Source of the DNA: Micromonospora wenchangensis
GTDB lineage: Bacteria; Actinomycetota; Actinomycetes; Mycobacteriales; Micromonosporaceae
DNA length: 64,000 bases
Reading direction: 5' to 3'
Assembly (NCBI RefSeq): GCF_002210435.1
Contig: NZ_MZMV01000008.1
Location: forward strand, 62,001 to 126,000
A model generated the notes under the pieces. It ran no database searches and was not told the origin of the DNA. It worked only from the letters and a program-made list of their open reading frames with translations. Below, one piece after another: positions 1 through 6,782 of this stretch. The position numbers were made by a program, and so were the translations under genes. Within the stretch, counting starts at the first letter, position 1; each line of letters begins with the position of its first letter.

Positions 1-2
1 AG

Positions 3-185
3 AACTCCGCCCGTCAGCATCGCTTACGGGGCACCCTCGCCACTCGCCAGGTCGGCGGCAGGACCCTCGCCCAGTGGCAGTACGAGGTCACGGCGGGCGG
101 TCGGATCTGGTACTGCCCCGACCCCGACAAGCGCGTCGTCTGGATCGTGGCAGCCGGGCCGGGCCACCCCAAGCTGACCGACTAG
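3..185 (+). CDS. C-terminal part of a possible RelE/HigB-like toxin (partial gene)
   Basis: The reading frame is open from the left edge and ends at TAG 183-185, giving about 60 residues of a protein that begins outside the window. The visible part contains a WQYEVTAGGRIWYC segment followed by VVWIV and a GHPK tail. That pattern of alternating strands with a late basic and aromatic surface is what I associate with RelE/ParE-type toxins. No partner antitoxin gene is visible, since it would lie upstream. The family call is tentative because only the last strands are seen. The next gene starts 71 bp downstream with its own promoter, so they are probably not co-transcribed. Confidence 0.4.
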   Translation, partial: NSARQHRLRGTLATRQVGGRTLAQWQYEVTAGGRIWYCPDPDKRVVWIVAAGPGHPKLTD

Positions 186-256
186 GCCGGGCAGGGCGAG
201 CCTCCCGGTTCGGGTTCCCGGTGACCGGGAGTGCGCGGCGGACTAACGTCTGCGGG

Positions 257-1396
257 ATGAGTCACGGCTTCGAGACGCTCGCGATCCATGCCGGCCAGGA
301 CCCGGAGGCCCGCACCGGCGCGGTGATCCCCCCGATCTACCAGACCAGCACCTACGCCCAGGACGCCGTCGGCGCGCCCCGGCAGGGCTACGAGTACAGC
401 CGCTCCGGGAACCCCACCCGCGACGCCCTCCAGGAGTGCCTGGCCGCGCTGGAGGGGGGCCGGGTCGGGCTCGCCTTCGCCAGCGGCCTGGCCGCCGAGG
501 ACACCCTGCTGCGGACGGTCTGCTCGCCCGGCGACCACGTGGTGATCCCCGACGACGCGTACGGCGGCACGTACCGGCTGTTCGCCCGGGTCGCCGAGCG
601 GTGGGGGCTGACGTACACCCCGGCGAAGGTCTCCGACGTGGACGCGGTCCGGGCGGCGATCCGCCCCGAGACGAGGATCGTCTGGGTGGAGACGCCGACG
701 AACCCGCTGCTCGGCATCGCCGACATCGCCACCCTGGCCGGGGTCGCGCACGAGGCCGGGGCGCTGCTGGCGGTCGACAACACGTTCGCCTCGCCGTATC
801 TCCAGCAGCCGCTCGCGCACGGCGCGGACGTGGTGGTGCACTCCACCACCAAGTACGTCGGCGGGCACTCCGACGTGGTCGGTGGCGCGTTGATCGTCGC
901 CGATCCGACCCTCGGCGACGAGCTGCGCTACCACCAGAACGCGATGGGCGCGATCAACGGCCCGTTCGACGCCTGGCTCACCCTGCGCGGCATCAAGACC
1001 CTCGGGGTACGGATGGACCGGCACTGCGACAACGCCGAACGGATCGCCGCCTTCCTCGACGGGCACCCGAAGGTCGCCCAGGTCATCTACCCGGGCCTGC
1101 CGTCGCACCCCGGGCACGAGGTGGCCGCCAAGCAGATGCGCCGGTTCGGCGGGATGATCTCCTTCCGGGCCGCCGGCGGCGAGGAACACGCCGTGCAGGT
1201 CTGCAACCGGGCCCGGCTGTTCGTCCTCGCCGAGTCGCTCGGCGGGGTGGAGTCGCTGATCGAGCACCCGGGCCGGATGACACACGCAAGTGCCGCCGGC
1301 TCGCCGCTTGAAGTTCCCGGCGATCTCGTGCGACTGTCTGTCGGCATCGAGACGGTCGACGACCTGCTCGCCGATCTGGAGCAGGCGCTGGGCTGA
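257..1396 (+). CDS. metB: Cystathionine gamma-synthase (PLP-dependent trans-sulfuration enzyme)
   Basis: This cytosolic PLP enzyme of the Cys/Met metabolism family joins cysteine with an O-acylated homoserine to give cystathionine for methionine synthesis. The 379-residue product has the usual family length. It shows the substrate-loop SGNPTR motif, the ASGLAA cofactor-phosphate region, the VDNTF segment with the PLP-contacting Asp, and STTKYVGGHSD, whose Lys199 forms the Schiff base. The start is the ATG at 257: a TAACGT hexamer lies at 244-249, only 7 nt upstream, which suggests a leaderless transcript, and longer in-frame extensions lack family similarity. The protein could instead act as a cystathionine gamma-lyase; the sequence alone does not separate them. 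Confidence 0.93.
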   Translation: MSHGFETLAIHAGQDPEARTGAVIPPIYQTSTYAQDAVGAPRQGYEYSRSGNPTRDALQECLAALEGGRVGLAFASGLAAEDTLLRTVCSPGDHVVIPDDAYGGTYRLFARVAERWGLTYTPAKVSDVDAVRAAIRPETRIVWVETPTNPLLGIADIATLAGVAHEAGALLAVDNTFASPYLQQPLAHGADVVVHSTTKYVGGHSDVVGGALIVADPTLGDELRYHQNAMGAINGPFDAWLTLRGIKTLGVRMDRHCDNAERIAAFLDGHPKVAQVIYPGLPSHPGHEVAAKQMRRFGGMISFRAAGGEEHAVQVCNRARLFVLAESLGGVESLIEHPGRMTHASAAGSPLEVPGDLVRLSVGIETVDDLLADLEQALG

Positions 1397-1413
1397 CCGC
1401 GGGCTGGGAAGAG

Positions 1414-2850
1414 GTGGCCGTGCAGGACATCATGCCGACCTGGGTGGGGGCGACCGCCAAGCAGATCGCCCGGGGCGTACGCCGGGGCGACGTCTCCGCC
1501 ACCCAGGTCGTCGCCGACCACCTGGACCACGTCGGCCGGGTCGACGGCGCACTCTCCGCGTTCCGGGTGGTCCGGGGCGGCGAGGCGATCACCGAGGCGG
1601 AGAAGGTCGACGAGCAGGAGGAGTTGGCGAACCTCCCGCTCGCCGGGGTGCCGGTGGCGGTCAAGGAGAACACCCCGGTCGCCGGCCTGCCCACCTGGAA
1701 CGGGTCGGTCGCCGCGCGTACCGCGGTGGCGGAGGCCGACCACGAGGTGGTGCGCCGGCTGCGTGGCGCGGGTGCGGTGATCCTCGGGGTGACCCGGATG
1801 CCGGAGCTGGGACTCTGGGCGATCACCGACGACGCGACCGCCGTCACCCGCAACCCGTGGGACCTGCGGTACACCCCCGGGGGGTCCTCGGGTGGGGCCG
1901 CCGCGGCGGTCGCGGCCGGGCTGGTGCCGATCGCGCACGGCAACGACGGGCTCGGCTCGATCCGCATCCCGGCCGCCTGCTGCGGTCTGGTCGGGCTCAA
2001 GCCAGGCCGGGGCGTGGTCCCGTGCCAGCTCGGCGCGGAGGACTGGTTCGGGCTGACCGAGCACGGGATGCTCACCACCACCGTCGCCGACGCCACCGTC
2101 GGTTTCCAGGTGCTCGCCGGGCGTCGCCCCGACAAACTCGTCCCGCCGCCCCGGCTGCGGGTCGGCGTGTCACTGCGCTCCCCGGTGCGCGGCGTCGCGC
2201 CGGACGCCCCCAACCGGGACGCGGTGGCCGCCGCCGGCCGGCTGCTCGCCGCCGCCGGCCACGACACCGTGCCCGCCGACCCGGTGTACCCGACCGCGCT
2301 CGGCCTGCAGGGCATCGCCACCTGGCTCGCCGCCGCCGCGTCCGACGTGCGGGCCGCCGGCATCGACCGGCGCGGCCTGCAACGGCGCAGCCGCCGGCAC
2401 GTCGCGCTGGGGGAGTGGGCGCAGCGCCGGGGGTACGTGCGGGAGGCCGACCGGGCCGCCTGGCGGGACCGCTCCGTCGGCTTCTTCACCGACCACGGGA
2501 TCGACCTGCTGCTCACCCCGGCGCTGGCCGGGCCGCCGCCGGAGGCCACCGCCTGGTCCGGCCGCTCCTGGCTGGCGAACATGCGGACCAACATCCGGTA
2601 CGCCCCGTTCGCCGCCCCGTGGAACGTCGCCGGCCTGCCGTCGATCGTGGTGCCGGTGGGTCGCCGCCCGGACGGCCTGCCGGTCGCCGCGCAACTGGTC
2701 GGCCCGCCTGGCTCGGAGCTGCTGCTGCTCGGGGTGGCCGGGCAGTTCGAGATGCAGGCCCCGTGGACCCGGCACGCCCCCGGCTATCCCCGGGTCGACA
2801 CGCCCTCGCCGGCCGTCGGGCCGAGGGCTGGTGGCACGATCGGGGCATGA
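1414..2850 (+). CDS. Amidase signature family hydrolase
   Basis: The product is a 478-residue amidase-signature enzyme that hydrolyses an amide bond; the substrate is unknown. The Ser-cisSer-Lys triad is intact: Lys84 in PVAVKEN, the cis-Ser at 158 in PGGSSGG and the nucleophile Ser182 in GLGSIRIPA. The 24-residue spacing of the two serines matches the family. No signal peptide is seen, so it is cytosolic. The GTG at 1414 opens the frame, but GTG 1420 is better spaced from GGAAG at 1408-1412 and may be the true start. It begins 17 bp after metB and its TGA overlaps the ilvA ATG, so the three are probably one operon. It is not GatA, since gatB and gatC are absent. Confidence 0.88.
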   Translation: MAVQDIMPTWVGATAKQIARGVRRGDVSATQVVADHLDHVGRVDGALSAFRVVRGGEAITEAEKVDEQEELANLPLAGVPVAVKENTPVAGLPTWNGSVAARTAVAEADHEVVRRLRGAGAVILGVTRMPELGLWAITDDATAVTRNPWDLRYTPGGSSGGAAAAVAAGLVPIAHGNDGLGSIRIPAACCGLVGLKPGRGVVPCQLGAEDWFGLTEHGMLTTTVADATVGFQVLAGRRPDKLVPPPRLRVGVSLRSPVRGVAPDAPNRDAVAAAGRLLAAAGHDTVPADPVYPTALGLQGIATWLAAAASDVRAAGIDRRGLQRRSRRHVALGEWAQRRGYVREADRAAWRDRSVGFFTDHGIDLLLTPALAGPPPEATAWSGRSWLANMRTNIRYAPFAAPWNVAGLPSIVVPVGRRPDGLPVAAQLVGPPGSELLLLGVAGQFEMQAPWTRHAPGYPRVDTPSPAVGPRAGGTIGA

Positions 2851-4067
2851 CGGAACTGGTCGACCTCGCCGACGTACGGGCCGCCCGGGAGCTGCTCGCC
2901 GGGGTCACCCGGACCACCCCGCTGGAGCCGTCCCGGCCGTTGAGCGCGGCGCTGGCCGGGCCGGTCTGGCTCAAGTGCGAGAACCTGCAACGCGCCGGCT
3001 CGTACAAGGTGCGCGGCGCGTACGTGCGGATCTCCCGGTTGTCACCGCAGGAGCGGGAGCGGGGCGTGGTCGCGGCCAGCGCCGGCAACCACGCCCAGGG
3101 GGTGGCGCTCGCCGCCGGCCTGGTCGGCACCCACGCCACCGTCTTCATGCCGGTGAACGCGCCGCTGCCGAAGGTGGCCGCCACCAAGGGGTACGGCGCG
3201 CGGATCGAGCTGATCGGCAACACCGTCGACGAGTCGCTGGTGGCCGCGCAGACCTTCGCGGAGCGCACCGGCGCGGTGTTCATCCACCCGTTCGACCATC
3301 CGGACGTGATCGCCGGGCAGGGCACCGTCGCACTGGAGATCCTCGAACAGTGCCCCGAGGTCGAGACGATCATCACGGGGGTCGGCGGTGGCGGCCTGAT
3401 CTCCGGGATGGCGGTGGCCGCGAAGGCGCTGCGGCCCGACGTCCGGATCGTCGGCGTCCAGGCGGCCAGTGCCGCCGCGTTCCCGCCCTCCCTGGCCGCC
3501 GGGGAACCCGTCCGGCTGCCGGCGTTCGCCACGATCGCCGACGGCATCGCGGTCGGCCGGCCCGGGGAGATCACCTTCAACCACGTCCGCAAGCTGGTCG
3601 ACGAGATGGTCACCGTCGCCGAGGAGGACATCTCCCGGGCGCTGCTGATGCTGCTGGAACGGGGCAAGCAGGTGGTCGAGCCGGCCGGGGCGGTCGGGGT
3701 GGCCGCGCTGCTCGCCGGGGCGGTGCAGGTACGGACCCCGACGGTGGCGGTGCTCTCCGGCGGCAACATCGACCCGCTGCTGATGATGCGGGTGATCGAG
3801 CACGGTCTCGCCGCCGCCGGCCGCTACCTGCGGGTCACCGTCCGCTGCTCGGACCGACCCGGTCAGCTCGCCTCGCTGCTCACCGAGATCGCCGAGCACC
3901 GGGCGAACGTGGTCGACGTGGAGCACCAGCGGGCCAACCCGCACCTGCGGCTCGGCGAGGTGGAGGTGGCCCTGTCGGTGGAGACCCGGGGGGTCGAACA
4001 CTCCGACACGCTGATCAGTGCCCTGCGGGCCAGCGGTTACCAGGTGGTCCTCACGGCCGAGGAATGA
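2847..4067 (+). CDS. ilvA: Threonine ammonia-lyase with C-terminal ACT domain
   Basis: This PLP enzyme deaminates threonine to 2-oxobutyrate, the entry step to isoleucine. The 406-residue product has the catalytic fold-type II domain over about residues 1-320, with the Schiff-base Lys54 in AGSYKVRGA and the glycine-rich phosphate loop GVGGGG at 178-183. A single ACT domain follows from about residue 330 (YLRVTVRCSDRPGQLASL). One ACT domain fits the shorter IlvA/TdcB-with-ACT class rather than the long biosynthetic form with two. The ATG overlaps the amidase stop (ATGA), implying translational coupling. Its 3' end faces greA across a strong hairpin. Whether it is allosterically controlled by isoleucine cannot be read from the sequence. 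Confidence 0.92.
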   Translation: MTELVDLADVRAARELLAGVTRTTPLEPSRPLSAALAGPVWLKCENLQRAGSYKVRGAYVRISRLSPQERERGVVAASAGNHAQGVALAAGLVGTHATVFMPVNAPLPKVAATKGYGARIELIGNTVDESLVAAQTFAERTGAVFIHPFDHPDVIAGQGTVALEILEQCPEVETIITGVGGGGLISGMAVAAKALRPDVRIVGVQAASAAAFPPSLAAGEPVRLPAFATIADGIAVGRPGEITFNHVRKLVDEMVTVAEEDISRALLMLLERGKQVVEPAGAVGVAALLAGAVQVRTPTVAVLSGGNIDPLLMMRVIEHGLAAAGRYLRVTVRCSDRPGQLASLLTEIAEHRANVVDVEHQRANPHLRLGEVEVALSVETRGVEHSDTLISALRASGYQVVLTAEE

Positions 4068-4092
4068 GCCCGGCCGGCGTACCGGTGGACGA

Positions 4093-4121
4093 CGCCGCCG
4101 GGCCCGGTGGACCCGGCGGCG
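4093..4121. terminator. Hairpin between convergent ilvA and greA
   Basis: A perfect 10-bp GC stem (CGCCGCCGGG with CCCGGCGGCG) encloses a 9-nt loop in the 61-bp gap between the two converging stop codons. No T tract follows, as is common in high-GC actinobacteria. It could serve both genes. Confidence 0.6.
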
Positions 4122-4128
4122 GCGCGGC

Positions 4129-4629
4129 TCAGCCGGAGAACGGCTCGAAGCTGACGATTGTCACCTTGATGTCCGCCCCGCTGGGCGCGGTGTAGGTGCA
4201 CGCCTGACCGGGACGGCCGCCCAGGATCGCCTTGCCGAGCGCCGACTCGGGGCTGTAGACCGTCAACTCGGTGGTGGCGGCGATCTCCCGCGACCCGAGC
4301 AGGAACGTCTCGGTGTCGCCCTCGTCGTCGTCGAAGTAGATGGTCACGACCATGCCCGGCGCCACCACGTCGGCGGACGGCGCCTCGCCGACCTGGGCGG
4401 TGCGCAGCAGCTCCTTGAGGTAGAGGATGCGGCCCTCGGCCTTGCCCTGCTCCTCGCGGGCGGCGTGGTAGCCACCGTTCTCCCGCAGGTCGCCCTCTTC
4501 CCGCCGGGCGTTGATCTCGGCGGCGATGACCGGCCGGTTGGCGATCAGCTCGTCGAGCTCGGCCTGGAGGCGGTCGTGCGCGTCCTGGGACAGCCAGGTG
4601 GCGGGCGCCTTGTGGTCATTGGTGGACAC
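4129..4629 (-). CDS. greA: Transcript cleavage factor GreA
   Basis: GreA rescues backtracked RNA polymerase by stimulating cleavage of the nascent RNA. The 166-residue product has the N-terminal coiled coil (about residues 10-80) with the acidic tip region NARREEGDLRENGGYHAAREEQ, followed by the FKBP-like C-terminal domain ending in an IVSFEPFSG tail. Length and organisation match the family. Translation starts at GTG 4629, preceded by GAGGAG with 8-nt spacing. It lies convergent with ilvA and upstream of a DUF4307 gene on the same strand. In mycobacteria greA occupies the same place beside mca and a DUF4307 gene (from memory). Confidence 0.95.
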   Translation of the reverse strand: MSTNDHKAPATWLSQDAHDRLQAELDELIANRPVIAAEINARREEGDLRENGGYHAAREEQGKAEGRILYLKELLRTAQVGEAPSADVVAPGMVVTIYFDDDEGDTETFLLGSREIAATTELTVYSPESALGKAILGGRPGQACTYTAPSGADIKVTIVSFEPFSG

Positions 4630-4771
4630 AGGCGTACTCCTCGGATGTGCGTGCTGGCTGACAGGTGACTTACCAACCTACCAGTGGCCCGCACTCCCGG
4701 GCGTCGTCGATCACCCGGTCGGGGGACGACCAGCGGCCCACCGCGACGCGGGGGGCCGGCCCCGTCGTCGC

Positions 4772-5206
4772 TCAGCCGGCCGGCCGGCAGCGGACGACCT
4801 CGCCGATGAACGGACGTTCGCTGGTGGCGACCCGGTGCCGGGTGGTGACGTGCCGCTGGCCGGGGGCCGCGGTCACGGTGACCTCCTCGTGGCCCACCTC
4901 GGCCCCGGCGTGCGAGCGGGCCCGGACCAGGCACACCGCCGCGCCGCCCGCGGGCACCGTCACCCGGAAGTCGACCCGGACGCCGGTGTCGTCGACATCG
5001 GCGTAGGTGATCACCTCGGGCTTGTACTCCGGGTCGCCGTAGCGCTGGTAGAGCTGCGTCGAGGCCAGCACCAGACCGGCGATCAGGACCGCCGCCAGCA
5101 CCCAGCGCAGCAGGGGCCGGCGGCGCTCGGGTTCCCGCCGGCGTCCGTACCGGCCGGGCGGGAACACCGGCGCGGCCGAGGGAACTGTGGCGTGCGTCTC
5201 GGTCAC
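4772..5206 (-). CDS. DUF4307 single-pass membrane protein
   Basis: The 144-residue product has a basic proline/arginine-rich N terminus, one membrane segment at about residues 33-53 (LLRWVLAAVLIAGLVLAS) and a roughly 90-residue beta-rich domain predicted to lie outside the membrane. This is the layout of the actinobacterial DUF4307 family, whose function is unknown. The start is taken as GTG 5206 because AGGAG lies about 10 nt upstream; an ATG at 5263 would add 19 residues. It is divergent from mca with about 180 bp between the starts. The constant neighbourhood with mca and greA suggests a link to envelope or redox physiology, but this is inference only. Confidence 0.8.
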   Translation of the reverse strand: MTETHATVPSAAPVFPPGRYGRRREPERRRPLLRWVLAAVLIAGLVLASTQLYQRYGDPEYKPEVITYADVDDTGVRVDFRVTVPAGGAAVCLVRARSHAGAEVGHEEVTVTAAPGQRHVTTRHRVATSERPFIGEVVRCRPAG

Positions 5207-5385
5207 CGGCGGGTATCTCCTGGCGTTGTTGTCGGCGGCATCGGCAAGAATGACAGGGTCCATCTTCCCAGCCCGGGGCCGAGCCCGGCCCGGCAGGTCG
5301 GCAACCGCGCCGGCAGGTCACCACGGCAGGTCGGGCGAGCGACCCGGAGCGGGCCGCCGACGGGCACAGACGAGGAGCGCCCACG

Positions 5386-6267
5386 TTGGCAGAGAAGCTG
5401 CGTCTCATGGCCGTGCACGCACACCCGGACGACGAGTCCAGCAAGGGCGCCGCCACCATGGCGAAGTACGTCGCCGAGGGGGTGGACGTGCTGGTCGTGA
5501 CCTGCACCGGCGGTGAGCGGGGCAGCGTGCTCAACCCCAAGCTGGACCGCCCCGAGGTGTGGGCCAACATCGGCGAGATCCGGCGGGCCGAGATGGACGC
5601 CGCGCGGGCCGTCCTCGGCGTCGAGCAGGCCTGGCTGGGCTTCGTCGACTCGGGCCTGCCCGAGGGCGACCCGCTGCCGCCGCTGCCCGAGGGGTGTTTC
5701 GCCCTCCAGGACGTCGAGGTGGCGGCCGGGCCGCTGGTGAAGCTCATGCGGGAGTTCCGTCCGCACGTCGTCACCACCTACGACGAGGAGGGCGGCTACC
5801 CGCACCCCGACCACATCATGTGCCACAAGGTCAGCGTGGCGGCGTTCGACGCGGCCGGCGACCCCGACCGCTACCCGGAGCTGGGCACCCCCTGGCAGCC
5901 GTTGAAGCTCTACTACGACATCGGCTTCTCCAAGGGCAAGATCACCGCCCTGCACGAGGGGATGCTGGCCGCCGGCCTCACCTCGCCGTACGACGACTGG
6001 CTCAAGCGGTGGGACGAGCGGCCGGACAAGGGCCCCCGGATCACCACCCGGGTCGAGTGCGCCGAATACTTCCCGGTCCGGGACGACGCGCTGCGCGCCC
6101 ACGCCACCCAGGTCGACCCGGACGGCTTCTGGTTCCACGTGCCGATGGAGTTGCAGCAGCGTGCCTGGCCGACCGAGGATTTCCAGCTCGTCCGCTCGAC
6201 GGTCGACTCCCCGCTGCCGGAATCCGACCTGTTCGCCGGGGTACGCGAAGCCGGCCATGCCGGCTGA
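5386..6267 (+). CDS. mca: Mycothiol S-conjugate amidase
   Basis: Mca hydrolyses mycothiol S-conjugates of electrophiles and drugs, releasing a mercapturic acid for export and recycling glucosaminyl-inositol. The 293-residue product belongs to the LmbE/PIG-L zinc amidase fold. Predicted zinc ligands are His13 and Asp16 in the AHPDDES motif and His143 in YPHPDHIMCH. The TCTGGERGSVLNPKL segment favours Mca over the deacetylase MshB. The start is a rare TTG at 5386, supported by GAGGAG at 5372-5377 with 8-nt spacing; an in-frame ATG at 5407 would remove seven residues just before the metal motif. The gene implies a mycothiol-producing actinobacterium. Confidence 0.93.
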   Translation: MAEKLRLMAVHAHPDDESSKGAATMAKYVAEGVDVLVVTCTGGERGSVLNPKLDRPEVWANIGEIRRAEMDAARAVLGVEQAWLGFVDSGLPEGDPLPPLPEGCFALQDVEVAAGPLVKLMREFRPHVVTTYDEEGGYPHPDHIMCHKVSVAAFDAAGDPDRYPELGTPWQPLKLYYDIGFSKGKITALHEGMLAAGLTSPYDDWLKRWDERPDKGPRITTRVECAEYFPVRDDALRAHATQVDPDGFWFHVPMELQQRAWPTEDFQLVRSTVDSPLPESDLFAGVREAGHAG

Positions 6268-6317
6268 CCGGGGTGCGGGGCTACGCTGACACTCCACCGC
6301 ACATCGGAGAAAACACC

Positions 6318-6593
6318 ATGCTGAACGCTGTCCAGGTGCTCGCGGAGAACAACTTCGGTGACACCCGCACGGGCGGCCTGGCCGGGCCGATGGGCCTCTT
6401 CCTCATCGTGCTCCTCGGCACCGCCACCGTCCTGCTCATCCGCAACATGAACTCCCGGCTGCGCCGGCTGCCCGAGCGGTTCCCCCACCAGGGTGGTCCG
6501 GTCGGGACCGATTCGTCGGCCACCGGCCCGTCGGACGGGACGACGGGGCAGGAATCACGTACGAACCCGCCCAGCGGCCACCAGCAGCCCTGA
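6318..6593 (+). CDS. Small single-pass membrane protein downstream of mca
   Basis: The 91-residue product has a short N-terminal stretch, one hydrophobic helix at about residues 24-43 (GPMGLFLIVLLGTATVLLI), a basic stop-transfer segment (RNMNSRLRRLPERF) and a hydrophilic Ser/Thr/Gly-rich tail. I recognise no domain. A GGAGA ribosome site precedes the ATG, and the gene starts 50 bp after mca on the same strand. A TACGCT hexamer at about 6282-6287 could give it a separate promoter. Small membrane proteins occur at this position next to mca in other actinobacteria, so it is probably a real conserved gene of unknown function. Confidence 0.75.
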   Translation: MLNAVQVLAENNFGDTRTGGLAGPMGLFLIVLLGTATVLLIRNMNSRLRRLPERFPHQGGPVGTDSSATGPSDGTTGQESRTNPPSGHQQP

Positions 6594-6619
6594 GTGGGGT
6601 GACCGGAGCGTGAATCACG

Positions 6620-6692
6620 CCGATCCGGGTCGTCGCCCCCTGTTGCGGCCACCCGGATTGGCTTAGCCTTCCGCCGGGGGACGTAAGTCCCC
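6620..6692 (+). promoter_or_regulatory. Structured leader and possible promoter of the GGDEF-EAL gene
   Basis: Two hairpins lie between the small membrane gene and the leader ORF. The first pairs CCGATCCGGGT (6620-6630) with ACCCGGATTGG (6651-6661), with one wobble. The second is a perfect 6-bp stem GGGGAC/GTCCCC closed by a GTAA tetraloop of the GNRA class (6677-6692). A possible -35 TTGCGG (6643-6648) and -10 TAGCCT (6664-6669) would place only the second hairpin in the transcript. The first hairpin may instead terminate the upstream gene. It does not match the c-di-GMP-I riboswitch consensus that I know. Confidence 0.4.
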
Positions 6693-6716
6693 GAGCCGTG
6701 CGCGGGAGGGGGTGCC

Positions 6717-6782
6717 ATGACCGTCGTAGCCGCGTTCGTCCGTCGCGCCGTCGACGGCCCCGCGGACGGAGCCGGGCGGTGA
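6717..6782 (+). CDS. 21-residue leader ORF overlapping the GGDEF-EAL start
   Basis: An ATG at 6717, preceded by a strong GGGAGGGGG purine tract, opens a 21-codon frame rich in Arg, Ala and Gly that ends at TGA 6780-6782. The stop overlaps the GTG start (6779-6781) of the GGDEF-EAL gene as GTGA, the classical arrangement for coupled translation. It is too short to carry a domain. It is either a translated leader that controls the downstream gene or a fortuitous frame; the ribosome site and the exact overlap favour translation. Confidence 0.45.
   Translation: MTVVAAFVRRAVDGPADGAGR

Noticed and set aside
6620..6692. A c-di-GMP-I riboswitch in front of the GGDEF-EAL gene
   Set aside because: The GNRA-capped stem is suggestive, but the conserved riboswitch core sequences and the receptor helix are not found.
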